From assembly GCA_038106445.1 (NCBI GenBank), contig JAYODU010000014.1, positions 1 to 57,454 on the forward strand: DNA of 57,454 bases, written 5' to 3'. The DNA comes from Pseudemcibacter sp038106445 (GTDB lineage Bacteria; Pseudomonadota; Alphaproteobacteria; Sphingomonadales; Emcibacteraceae). Positions 17,692 through 25,942 of this stretch are shown in pieces. The position numbers were made by a program, and so were the translations under genes. The notes beneath the pieces were generated by a model. It ran no database searches. It was given only the letters and a program-made list of their open reading frames with translations, and was not told the DNA's origin. Each line of letters opens with the position of its first letter. Position 1 is the first letter of the stretch.

Positions 17692-18423
17692 TTACTTCCC
17701 GGCCGCCCATTCAATGCCGCCGATCAGGTGCTGCGATAAAAACGGGTGATCTGCCTGAAAATGATGACCAAGGCCGGTATAAAACGCCCGCCCGCCATCA
17801 TATTCATGAACCCATGCAATCGGGTGGTCATCGCCGCTAAGCCCGCCTTCATATGTGCTTTCATCCACCGTCATCAGCACGGTAAAACCGGGCCTGCCGC
17901 GCACATTGGCGGTATAATCATACCATTCTTCAAGCACTTCACCGGATGCGTCCAAATGTTTATTTGCGGGGTGGTCATTATTTTCAAGCCGCGTCATTGC
18001 CACCTGGTCAACCGATGGATGGCTTTTAAAATACCCGCCGATCATAGCGCCGTACCACGTCCAGCCATGTTCCGTATCCGCCGCCGAATGTGTCCCCAAA
18101 TACCCGCCGCCATTTTGAATGTACCTTTCAAAGGCGGCCTGCTGCGCATCATTTAAAATATCGCCCGTTGTGTTGATGAAGGCCACAACATCATACCCGG
18201 CAAGCCGCTCATCATTGAACGAACCCCGGTCATGGGTAACATCCACCTTCCAGCCCTGCGCTTTACCCAGCTTTTCAATAAGCGCAATCCCGTCAAGGTT
18301 TGATAAATGATGATAAATGCCCGGTTCCACCTGCGAAAAGGCAAGTATCCTGATCGGTTCCTGCGCATGGGCCATGTTGCTGATCAAAAATGTTGCTAAA
18401 AATATTGATAAAAACTTTTTCAT
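17692..18423 (-). CDS. Exported ThuA-domain protein
   Basis: The 243-residue protein has a signal peptide (MKKFLSIFLATFLISNMAHA, cleavage before Gln21) and a single ThuA domain, a class I glutamine-amidotransferase-like fold: ILAFSQVEPGIYHHLSN, YDVVAFINTTGDIL, GGGYLGTHSAADTEHGW and AFYTGLGHHFQ. ThuA proteins occur with Gfo/Idh/MocA (ThuB-like) enzymes and are linked to 3-keto sugar metabolism in trehalose/sucrose degradation. Here it is upstream of such an oxidoreductase with a 35-base gap, so both are probably one transcript. Export places it in the periplasm, unlike cytoplasmic ThuA. Confidence 0.88.
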   Translation of the reverse strand: MKKFLSIFLATFLISNMAHAQEPIRILAFSQVEPGIYHHLSNLDGIALIEKLGKAQGWKVDVTHDRGSFNDERLAGYDVVAFINTTGDILNDAQQAAFERYIQNGGGYLGTHSAADTEHGWTWYGAMIGGYFKSHPSVDQVAMTRLENNDHPANKHLDASGEVLEEWYDYTANVRGRPGFTVLMTVDESTYEGGLSGDDHPIAWVHEYDGGRAFYTGLGHHFQADHPFLSQHLIGGIEWAAGK

Positions 18424-18458
18424 TTTGTGGGCCTTTGTTATTTGCTGATTTCACTATT

Positions 18459-18473
18459 CCATAGCGGCTATGG
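18459..18473. promoter_or_regulatory. Perfect palindrome in the thuA/permease divergent gap
   Basis: CCATAGC-G-GCTATGG is a perfect 15-base palindrome located 36 bases upstream of the ThuA gene and 75 bases upstream of the divergent permease. Size and position suit a transcription-factor operator. The regulator is unknown, and the sequence is unlike the LacI-type site at 15320. Confidence 0.45.
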
Positions 18474-18547
18474 GATCACAAGTTGATTTTGAAAGCTAAA
18501 ATAAAATCTTTCTGGTCAAATTCGCGTGACCGCACTAAACATAAGCT

Positions 18548-19873
18548 ATGAATAAGTCAGGATTTAAGTGGGGCATTTTTACCGCGCGGCTGCCGCTGCT
18601 TCATATGCGTATTGAATGGCCGGAACTGTTGCAGGGGCTTGTGGTGTCGCTCTCCACGGGCCTTGCGCTTGTGCCGTTGCTGACTTCCGCCTTCGGGCTT
18701 AGCTTCGAAGAGGCGGTGACCCTGGCGATGCTGCATATGATGATTGCCACATCCCATGTGATCCTGTTTGGTGACCCGTTTGCCGTGGGCTGGATCACCC
18801 CGGCGCTGCCCTTTGTACTGGCCGTCGTGATTGGCGGGTACGAGATGGCGACCGAACGGTTTCAGATGATGACCGCTCTCGCGTTTGATTTCGCGGTGAT
18901 CACATTGTTTTTGGCGGTAACGAAACTTAGTGAAAAATTAAATGCCATTTTTCCCGCGTCGCTGAAGGCGGGGATCATCCTTGGCGCGGGGCTCAGCGCG
19001 TTTAAACGTATTTTTTATGATGATATCGCCCGTTTTAAAGAAATGCCCGTCTCCTTCACGTTTTCGATTATCACCTGTATGGTGATCCTTTATCTTCCGG
19101 CGTTTGCGAGATTCAAGGAAAAATCAAAAGCGGCGGCGCTCATTGCATCACTCGGCCTGCTTCCGGCATTTATCCTTGCGGGGGTTTTCGGCGGGCTTAA
19201 CGGGGAAATTGATTTTAACATTGAAAGCGGGTTTTTAATCCCGCCCTTCGCGGCGCTGAGTTATAAAATCTCTCCCTTCGTCATCGGTTTTCCGCCTCTT
19301 GAATTTTTCATTGCCGCGCTTCCATTGGCATTAATTAGTTATCTTATTTTATTTGGGGATATGATCACCGGGGTGGCGCTGATCCGCGATAATCAACCCG
19401 CCCGCCCGGATGATCCGGTGGATATTGACCTTAACCGCACCCATTATGCGGTGGGCATCCGTAATGTGATCATGGGGTTGTTCGCGCCTTTTTTTCCGAC
19501 GCAGGGGGTGCTGTGGGCGGGGGCGCAGGTGCTTGTGATCAACCGCTGGAAAGAAGGACGCGCGAAACTTGAAAGCCTGATCGGGGGGATTGCCGCCTTT
19601 TATTATTACGGCATTCCGCTTTTTTTCCTGATGCTGCCAGTGGTAACGCTGCTGCGGCCCTTTATGCCGATTGCGTTGATGCTCACCTTGCTGCTGACGG
19701 CGGTGGCGTGTAGCAAACTCGCCATCAAAACCGTAAACGGACTTGCTGAATATGTCATTATGGCGGTTATTGCAATCCTGCTTGCGTTCTTTAGCCCGTG
19801 GGTCGGGCTTCTAACCGGGGTGGTGCTTTGTACACTACACCGCGCCGCCATACAGCTTAGGGTTAAGCGCTGA
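18548..19873 (+). CDS. Multi-helix inner-membrane permease of unknown substrate
   Basis: This 441-residue protein has roughly twelve to fourteen hydrophobic segments. The layout, including LQGLVVSLSTGLALVPLLTS, the conserved-looking FGDPFAVGWITPALPFVL, SLKAGIILGAGLSAFKRIF and a repeated internal organisation, resembles the UraA/SulP-type (NCS2-like) transporter fold, possibly the DUF3360 group, but I do not recognise a named family with certainty. The cytoplasmic loop ARPDDPVDIDLNRTHYAVG is distinctive. ATG 18548 has no strong ribosome site. Its last 39 bases overlap the end of dgcA on the other strand. A link with sugar or D-amino-acid uptake is possible from position only. Confidence 0.75.
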   Translation: MNKSGFKWGIFTARLPLLHMRIEWPELLQGLVVSLSTGLALVPLLTSAFGLSFEEAVTLAMLHMMIATSHVILFGDPFAVGWITPALPFVLAVVIGGYEMATERFQMMTALAFDFAVITLFLAVTKLSEKLNAIFPASLKAGIILGAGLSAFKRIFYDDIARFKEMPVSFTFSIITCMVILYLPAFARFKEKSKAAALIASLGLLPAFILAGVFGGLNGEIDFNIESGFLIPPFAALSYKISPFVIGFPPLEFFIAALPLALISYLILFGDMITGVALIRDNQPARPDDPVDIDLNRTHYAVGIRNVIMGLFAPFFPTQGVLWAGAQVLVINRWKEGRAKLESLIGGIAAFYYYGIPLFFLMLPVVTLLRPFMPIALMLTLLLTAVACSKLAIKTVNGLAEYVIMAVIAILLAFFSPWVGLLTGVVLCTLHRAAIQLRVKR

Positions 19874-20824
19874 CATGTTGCCGTCTTTAATCTTAAGAGC
19901 ATGTTCGCGGTCACTGGCGAGCATGGTTGGCGCGTCAAGGTCAACATAGCTTGCTTCGGATGCGATAAACATACCCGCCGCCATGGAAAGGGACGTTCCC
20001 ACCATGCAGCCGACCATGATATCGAACCCCATGTCCTTTGCCTGATCGAGCAGTTTTTTGGCTTCGGTCAGCCCGCCCGTTTTATCAAGCTTGATATTGA
20101 CCACATCATAAATCCCGTGAAGGCGCGGAAGGTCCGCCGCCACATGGCAGCTTTCATCACCGCCAAGGGGAAGGAGCGCATTAATACCACGCAGGGTTTC
20201 ATCCTCCGATGGGGGCACGGGCTGTTCCAGCATCACGACGCCATTTTCCTTTAACACATGGCCGACACGGCGGACGATATCTGCGTTCCAGCTTTCGTTC
20301 GCGTCAACAATTTTGGCGGCATTGGGCGCGTTTTGATGGACGGCGCGGATGCGGTTTTCAATTTCTTCCGCGTTCATTTTGACCTTGATCACCGGGAATT
20401 TGCTAAGGGTTTTTGCCTTCGCGCCCATTTTATCGGCGTCGCCGATGCTGATGGTTTCAACGGATTTTAGATTGTCCGGCCATTGATGCCCCATGAGTTC
20501 GGCAATGGTTTTGCCCTTCTGTTTTGCTTCAAGGTCCCAAAGCGCGCAGTCAACGGCGTTGCGGGCCGCGCCGGGCGGCATTGCGGTTTGAAGGTCTTCG
20601 CGGCTAAGGCCCGCTTCCATTTTCAGGGCGATGGCGGCGATTTGCGCCATCACGCTTTCCACGCTTTCGCCGTAATGGGGGGTGGGGCAGCATTCGCCCC
20701 AGCCGCGTTTGCCACCTTCTTCGATTTCAACGACGACCACGGTTGTATCAATACGGGTGCCACGCGAAATCACGAAGGGTGTGTGCAGTTTGAATTTTTC
20801 GGCTCTGTAGTCAAATTTCCGCAT
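19835..20824 (-). CDS. dgcA: N-acetyl-D-glutamate racemase DgcA (enolase superfamily)
   Basis: The 329-residue protein is a muconate-lactonising/dipeptide-epimerase-type enolase-superfamily enzyme. Lys147 and Lys149 form the KxK motif (VIKVKM), the metal ligands are Asp174 (VDANESWN), Glu200 (MLEQPVPP) and Asp223 (GGDESCH), and the second acid/base lysine is in NIKLDKTGG (about Lys245). By sequence alone it could be an L-Ala-D/L-Glu epimerase. The adjacent DUF1611 gene and divergent LysR gene match the D-glutamate catabolism locus described from marine Proteobacteria, in which DgcA converts N-acetyl-D-Glu to N-acetyl-L-Glu. The ATG shares a base with the dgcN stop codon. Confidence 0.85.
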   Translation of the reverse strand: MRKFDYRAEKFKLHTPFVISRGTRIDTTVVVVEIEEGGKRGWGECCPTPHYGESVESVMAQIAAIALKMEAGLSREDLQTAMPPGAARNAVDCALWDLEAKQKGKTIAELMGHQWPDNLKSVETISIGDADKMGAKAKTLSKFPVIKVKMNAEEIENRIRAVHQNAPNAAKIVDANESWNADIVRRVGHVLKENGVVMLEQPVPPSEDETLRGINALLPLGGDESCHVAADLPRLHGIYDVVNIKLDKTGGLTEAKKLLDQAKDMGFDIMVGCMVGTSLSMAAGMFIASEASYVDLDAPTMLASDREHALKIKDGNMSALNPKLYGGAV

Positions 20825-21849
20825 TACAGCTGGTCCACGAATGATTTAACGCCGGTGATCATCGGATCAAAACAGGGCACACCGAATTCGGCTTGCAGCA
20901 TGGCGCGCTGCTTTGCGCCTTCTTCCTTGCTGATGGTGCGGCAGTTAAGCGAAATTCCGCCAAGGCGCACATTCGGGTTGGTGAGCCGTGCATGTTTTAA
21001 ATTAAGCTCGATGCAATCCGCCATATCAGGGATCGGCATATGGGGAAGGCCCCTGATATGGGGACGGTTTGCTTCATGGCACATCACCAGCACGTCGGCC
21101 TGCGCGCCGTGCAGCAGGCCAAGGCTTACACCCGCAAAGGCCGGATTATAAAGGGAGCCTTGCCCTTCGATCACGTCCCAGTGGTTTTCATCCGCTGCGG
21201 GGCTAAGCTCTTCAATGCCACCGGAGATGAAGTCCGCCACAACCGCATCAATACAGATACCCGACCCGGCAATCATCACACCTGTCTGTCCGGTGGCTTT
21301 AAACGTTACGTCATAGCCACGTTCCTTCATTTCATTGGTGATGGCGATGGTTGTGTACATTTTACCAACGGAACAGTCGGTTCCGACGGCAAGGATTCTT
21401 TTGCCGCTTCTTTTTGCGCCAGTGCCGGTTTTAAGATCGGTATAACCATGACGCACATCATGAAGCTCAACGCCGTGTTTTTTTGCCGCGTCGCGGATTG
21501 CCGGGAATTCTTCAAGCTTGCGGTGAAGGCCGCTTGCGATATCCATGCCGTTTTCAATGGCTTCGATGATATAGGGCTCCCATTCCGGTTCCACATAACC
21601 GCCGGCATTGGCAAGCCCGATGATGAATGTTTTGGCACCCCTTTTGGCGGCTTCGGGTATGGAAATTTTTTCAAGCCCCACGGTCAGTGTGCTGTTGCCG
21701 CCGCCAATTTCACCAACACATACATCCGGGTTAAACTGCGCGATACCGCGTGATGTTTTGATGGAAAGCTCCTGATCACCACAGCCCAGAAATAAATGGT
21801 ATGGTGGTTTTAAAAGTTCCTGCTGGTTGGCCCGTTTGACGATGGTCAT
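20824..21849 (-). CDS. dgcN: D-glutamate N-acetyltransferase DgcN (DUF1611)
   Basis: The protein has the DUF1611 two-part layout: an N-terminal domain with GIAQFNPDVCVGEIGGG and a C-terminal P-loop-like domain with ILAVGTDCSVGKMYTTIAI and DVIEGQGSLYNPAF. DgcN has been reported to acetylate D-Glu to N-acetyl-D-Glu using acetyl-CoA, the first step before DgcA. I chose ATG 21849 (MTIVKRANQ, 341 residues) because GGAG lies about nine bases upstream; an in-frame start at 21900 has no ribosome site and gives an odd N-terminus. It is the first gene of a two-gene leftward operon and is divergent from dgcR. Confidence 0.87.
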   Translation of the reverse strand: MTIVKRANQQELLKPPYHLFLGCGDQELSIKTSRGIAQFNPDVCVGEIGGGNSTLTVGLEKISIPEAAKRGAKTFIIGLANAGGYVEPEWEPYIIEAIENGMDIASGLHRKLEEFPAIRDAAKKHGVELHDVRHGYTDLKTGTGAKRSGKRILAVGTDCSVGKMYTTIAITNEMKERGYDVTFKATGQTGVMIAGSGICIDAVVADFISGGIEELSPAADENHWDVIEGQGSLYNPAFAGVSLGLLHGAQADVLVMCHEANRPHIRGLPHMPIPDMADCIELNLKHARLTNPNVRLGGISLNCRTISKEEGAKQRAMLQAEFGVPCFDPMITGVKSFVDQL

Positions 21850-21920
21850 GGTTTTTGTCTCCGGTAATTTAATCTGAAAAAACTTATACGGCAGTATCAT
21901 AAGAAATGCATATGAAATTA

Positions 21921-21947
21921 GCTATTGTATCCATAGCTTATGGCTAT
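21921..21947. promoter_or_regulatory. Candidate LysR (DgcR) binding site
   Basis: The 109-base gap between dgcN and the LysR gene contains three related half-sites: GCTAT (21921-21925), ATAGC (21933-21937) and GCTAT (21943-21947). The last two form ATAGC-N5-GCTAT, which fits the T-N11-A rule for LysR-family regulators. The location next to the regulator start suits control of both dgcN and dgcR. Binding is inferred. Confidence 0.55.
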
Positions 21948-21958
21948 ATAATATTTTC

Positions 21959-22852
21959 ATGAATTTAAGACAGATTGAAATATTCAATGCCGTGTATGAA
22001 AGCGGTTCCATCAGCGAAGCGGCCAAGGCGCTTAACATCGCGCAACCAACCGCAAGCAAGATTTTAAAGCATGCGGAAGACGGGCTTGGTTTTCTTCTGT
22101 TTCGGCGGGTGCGGGGGCGGCTTGTTGCGACAAGCGAAGCCAATATTTTATTCAAGGAAACAGAAGCCATTTACCGCCGGGTAGCGCGGCTTAAACAAAC
22201 GGCGGATAATTTAAAAAACCCCACGGACGGCAAAATAAGGATTGTGTCGGTTGCGGCGCTTAGTATTGAAATACTCCCTCGGCTCATTCAGGATTATCGT
22301 GCCCGTCACCCATCAGCACAGTTTGTTTATCAGACAGAACATTTTTCCGGCATGCTTAAAACACTCTTTGATTATGACAAGGAACTGGGTTTTGCGCTTA
22401 ATCCGCCGAAGCGGGACGGGGTCCGTGAAGTGGTGATCGGGGAAGGGGAGCTCGTCTGTATTTACGGCGGTGGGGAATTTGATGATTACCCGGACCGTCT
22501 GAAACTAACGGATATTATTCCTTTCGATTATGTCAGTATCGAAGACAGCGGCCCGTTAAGTGAACTGCTTGACGGATATCTTGACCGTGGCGGGATCAGT
22601 TATCAGTCTAGCATAATTGCGCAGACCTATTTTGTGGCGCGGAATATGGTGGCGCTTGGAAGCGGGGTTGCGATTGTGGATAATGTCACCGCGCGGTCAA
22701 ACCGCCCGGATAATGTACGCTTCAAGGGGTTTAATCCGCCCATTAAATATCAGATCAAGGCACTTTATCTTGCGGACCGATCCCTTTCCCCTGTGGCAGA
22801 ACGGTTTCTTGAATTTGTGAAAAAAAATTTTGAACCATTTCATAAAGCCTGA
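21959..22852 (+). CDS. dgcR: LysR-family regulator, probable DgcR
   Basis: The 297-residue protein is a LysR-type regulator. An N-terminal winged helix-turn-helix (LRQIEIFNAVYESGSISEAA, LNIAQPTASKILKHAE) is followed by a linker helix and an effector-binding domain from about residue 90 (IRIVSVAALSIEILP). Its position divergent from dgcN-dgcA matches the described D-glutamate-responsive regulator DgcR, so activation by D-Glu is the natural hypothesis. The effector is inferred; the family is certain. The short gap contains LysR-type half-sites. Confidence 0.85.
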   Translation: MNLRQIEIFNAVYESGSISEAAKALNIAQPTASKILKHAEDGLGFLLFRRVRGRLVATSEANILFKETEAIYRRVARLKQTADNLKNPTDGKIRIVSVAALSIEILPRLIQDYRARHPSAQFVYQTEHFSGMLKTLFDYDKELGFALNPPKRDGVREVVIGEGELVCIYGGGEFDDYPDRLKLTDIIPFDYVSIEDSGPLSELLDGYLDRGGISYQSSIIAQTYFVARNMVALGSGVAIVDNVTARSNRPDNVRFKGFNPPIKYQIKALYLADRSLSPVAERFLEFVKKNFEPFHKA

Positions 22853-23044
22853 TTCAATCAGTAAAAGTTATCGGAATAAATATGGTTATGTTACGTATTA
22901 TAAAGCGTAAACATTTCCTATTATTTGCTATGCTGAAGGTAGCGATTTTTTAAACCAAATGTTTGCCGATTATCATCTTTGACCGTACCCGTTTATTCAT
23001 GTAAGTTTTTTTAAGTTAAGGGATAATTTTAAAGGAAGCATGCT

Positions 23045-24283
23045 ATGGATGATCGCAGGACGTTTCTAAAGGGATCGGCGTTAAGTGTTCTCGCCTGTTT
23101 GGGAGCGGGGCAGGTAAATGCAGAAGCGGCGGATAATATTGATTTTGACCGGATTGATCAGCTTGGTGATGATCAGTTATTTGCGCAGGTGCGAAAAACC
23201 CTGCTTATCCCTGAAAATATGGCCTATTTCAATACAGGCACGTTGGGGCCATCCCCCGGTTTTCTGATTGACCGGGTATGCGGGATCATGCGTGAACTTG
23301 AAGCAAATCCCGCGCTTGGCAACACGGGGCCAATTGGCAGCAAAATGGATCAGACCCGCGTGAACATGGCGAAATTTATCGGCGCCGATGTTGACGAAAT
23401 TATCCTGACCCGCAATGCTACCGAAGGGATCAACACCATCTGTGGCGGGCTTGAATGGGAAGCGGGTGGCGAAATACTCACCACAACCCACGAGCATGGT
23501 GGTGCGGAAAACGGACTTGATTATCTTGTGCATACCAAAGGGGCCGTGCTGAAAAAATTTGAAATACCGATGCCGGCAAAAAACAAACAACAACTCATTG
23601 ATCTGGTCGAAGAAAATATTACCCCCAAAACCAAGATGTTAATGCTTAGTCATGTGATTACGGTTTCCGGCCTTCGAATGCCGGTGAAGGAAATCGCCGA
23701 AATTGCACGGGAGCGGGGTATATTCTTCATTGTTGATGGCGCGCAGTCCTTGGGAATGCTTGATGTGGATGTTCATGACATTGGCTGTGATGTTTATGTT
23801 TTTAGCGGTCATAAATGGTTACTTGCGCCGAAGGAGACGGGCATTCTTTATATCCGGAAAGAGGTGCAGCAAAAAATTGTCAGTCCCTTTTATCTTGCGG
23901 GCAATACGGCTTATACAAGATCATCGGGAACGCGGAATTTTGCCATTATTATCGGCTTTGGCGAAATTATAAACTGGTTTGAAAAAATCGGTAAAAACCG
24001 CATTGAAAAAAGATGTCTAGGGCTGGCGCAATATTGCCGTGATCAATTAAAAGGCATTAAGGGAACCACATTACTCTCTTCGGAAGATCCCGATCTGGCG
24101 TCGGCCATCGTGACCATCAGTTTGGATCAAATTCCCAATAAACAGGTTTATGACAAAATGTGGGATCAGGACGTTATTCCAAAGGCCATAGAATATAATG
24201 CGCTTAGAATTTCAAACCATATGTTCACAACCAATGCGGACGTGGACCGGCTTGTAAAGATATTAAGAGAAGAGGTCGCTTAA
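23045..24283 (+). CDS. Tat-exported class V aminotransferase (isopenicillin N epimerase-like)
   Basis: The 412-residue protein begins with a twin-arginine signal (DDRRTFLKGSALSVLACLG) and continues as a fold-type I PLP enzyme of the class V aminotransferase/CsdA/CefD group: MAYFNTGTLGPSP, LTRNATEGINTI, FFIVDGAQSLGMLDV with the PLP-contacting aspartate, and the Schiff-base lysine in VFSGHKWLLAPKETG. Export through Tat suits a cofactor enzyme folded in the cytoplasm, and the tatABC genes are in this window. Family members act as desulfurases, epimerases or amino-acid lyases, so the reaction is unknown. GGAAG lies before ATG 23045. Its end overlaps the convergent binding-protein pseudogene by four bases. 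Confidence 0.85.
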   Translation: MDDRRTFLKGSALSVLACLGAGQVNAEAADNIDFDRIDQLGDDQLFAQVRKTLLIPENMAYFNTGTLGPSPGFLIDRVCGIMRELEANPALGNTGPIGSKMDQTRVNMAKFIGADVDEIILTRNATEGINTICGGLEWEAGGEILTTTHEHGGAENGLDYLVHTKGAVLKKFEIPMPAKNKQQLIDLVEENITPKTKMLMLSHVITVSGLRMPVKEIAEIARERGIFFIVDGAQSLGMLDVDVHDIGCDVYVFSGHKWLLAPKETGILYIRKEVQQKIVSPFYLAGNTAYTRSSGTRNFAIIIGFGEIINWFEKIGKNRIEKRCLGLAQYCRDQLKGIKGTTLLSSEDPDLASAIVTISLDQIPNKQVYDKMWDQDVIPKAIEYNALRISNHMFTTNADVDRLVKILREEVA

Positions 24284-25119
24284 GGCAAGTCCCCGATCAG
24301 GGTGGTGGGTGCGACATATTCATCAAGCACTAAATCCGGAAATTCTTCAACCTGACTGGTTATAAACCTGCTTTCGATCAATGTATCCACGAATATATTC
24401 ATGCAATGCAGCAGGTTATAATGGCAGTGTGGCACTACAAAGCCAATCCCGGTGGTGGGCGTTGTACTTGGTATTTTTAAGATCTGTGCCCAGTCCGGAT
24501 TTGCCCGGGCAATCTGTGTCAGTTCAGACAGCGGTGCGCCCATTGCAACAGCGCGCCCGCTCGCGACTTCCTGTTCCGCAGATATTGGTGGAACAATGGG
24601 TTTAATTGTCGCGGATTTAAAATAATCATCCCGGTTATCGGTATAGATAATATGGGCGGCACTTCCCATTCTGACGACAATGGTATTTTCGGGCCTGTCA
24701 AGATCGGCAATATCTTGCGCGACTGTATCTTTTCTTAAAAGCAATGCCTGAACGCCCAAAGCGATGGGTTTGGTAAATCATACGGATAATGCCCTGCTTG
24801 GCCGGCGGGCAACATTTGAAATCACAATGTCAAATTTACCGGATTGCAAGCCTGCGATAAATGTATCCCAACGTGCTTCAACCCATGTTATTTTTACAAT
24901 CAGCAACCGGTTTGCCAGCATATTACCGGCATTAATAAACGCACCGGTCAAGTTGCCATTTTCATCTATATATTGAAAGGGCTTGGCACTGATCCAACCG
25001 ACTCTGATTTCACCTCTTTTAATTATTTCTTCAAGCAGATCCGGTGCCTGATCACAAACATTGGCACGGGCAGTAGCTGTGATAAAAAAAGTAAGTAAAA
25101 TGATTATTCTTGCGGACAT
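24280..25119 (-). pseudogene. Family-3 extracellular amino-acid-binding protein, interrupted by TGA
   Basis: The frame encodes a periplasmic solute-binding protein of the amino-acid family: signal peptide (MSARIIILLTFFITATARA), then IIKRGEIRVGWISAKPFQYI, GKFDIVISNVARRPSRALSV, and in the second half GVQALLLRKDTV and VVRMGSAA. An in-frame TGA at 24780-24778 stops it after residue 113. The same frame continues past the stop (FTKPIALGVQALLL) to a normal end at 24280, so one base change explains the break, for instance CGA to TGA. Undisturbed it would be 279 residues. No permease or ATPase genes are adjacent. Probably inactive unless the TGA is an error or is read through. Confidence 0.88.
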
Positions 25120-25441
25120 CTAACTTAAAAATTTCTCTTTCGCTTTATCGGGTGAAAAGCATTACCGGAACAATTAACCCGTAATCTGTAAAATCAAAAC
25201 TAAGTGAATAATTGCACGTGGGTCAATATTTCTTTGTTCACGATCCTTCTTTTGTCTTATTTAATCTCACAAACACCACTCGTCGCAGCAAATTTACCGT
25301 TTATCGAAATCCGCTTTATTTTTGAAAAGAAAGCAGGCCTAGTATTCTCATGGATCACATGATCCTAATTTCTTTGGGTAGGGAAATTATAAAAGGCATT
25401 TGCCAAAAAAGTTTGATTACAACTAACCAAGGACATTAAAA
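25120..25441. other. Intergenic region with a GATC-containing palindrome
   Basis: This 322-base gap separates the binding-protein pseudogene from the TonB-C-like gene; both are transcribed away from it. GGATCA-CA-TGATCC (25352-25365) is a 14-base inverted repeat about 75 bases before the rightward gene and may be an operator. AAGGA stands before ATG 25442. I see no gene here. Confidence 0.45.
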
Positions 25442-25759
25442 ATGAGAAATCTTATCGCTTTTACCGCTACTACAGCCATTAGCATGATCGCTGTTTCCGC
25501 CCAGGCGGCAGACAAGCCATCAACTATCAACGAATGGGTAAAGCAGGCCAGTAGCGCCATTGAAGAAAAAATGGAATATCCGAAAACAGCTGCAATGACG
25601 GGCGAGACGGATACCCATACATTTGTGGTTACCGTAAACCGTCAGGGTGATATTCTTGAAATTACCAAAGGTGACAAGGTCAAAAGAAACTATTTTGATG
25701 CTGCATCGAACCGGGCGCTCAGATATGTTGATCTTCCCGACCTTCCGGCAAGCTATTAA
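25442..25759 (+). CDS. Small secreted protein with TonB C-terminal-like domain
   Basis: The 105-residue protein has a signal peptide (RNLIAFTATTAISMIAVSAQA, cleavage before Ala-Asp) and then a domain resembling the TonB C-terminal fold: MEYPKTAAMTGE in the place of the usual YP..A...G, THTFVVTVNRQGDILEITKG as the strand pair, and DAASNRALRYVDLPDLP near the end, like the DxAAl.Av....PlP pattern. It lacks the membrane anchor and proline-rich spacer of TonB, so it cannot transduce energy in the usual way. Such stand-alone proteins are common and uncharacterised in Alphaproteobacteria. AAGGA precedes the ATG. Confidence 0.75.
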   Translation: MRNLIAFTATTAISMIAVSAQAADKPSTINEWVKQASSAIEEKMEYPKTAAMTGETDTHTFVVTVNRQGDILEITKGDKVKRNYFDAASNRALRYVDLPDLPASY

Positions 25760-25942
25760 AAAGACACATTAAGCTTTGCACTAGTGCTTGATTATTCAAA
25801 CAGTGAAAATGAGCCCAAAAACAAAGACATGAAGAAATTATCAGACCGTCAGGTTCTAGCTCTGTCAGGTGGTAAAGCCGCAAATGGGAAAGCACAAACC
25901 ATTGACGGGTTTTAATTGCTGAAGATTAATTGAGGTTTCGCG

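Noticed and set aside
20483..21753. Long plus-strand open frames opposite dgcA and dgcN
   Set aside because: They are antisense shadows in a region whose codon bias keeps the opposite frame open; no domain or ribosome site supports them.
6231..25119. Recoding of TGA as a sense codon (three in-frame TGAs, two at glycine positions)
   Set aside because: TGA ends many intact genes here, including btuB at its overlap with btuF and btuC at its overlap with btuD. cobQ also has a frameshift, so ordinary nonsense mutation is the better explanation.
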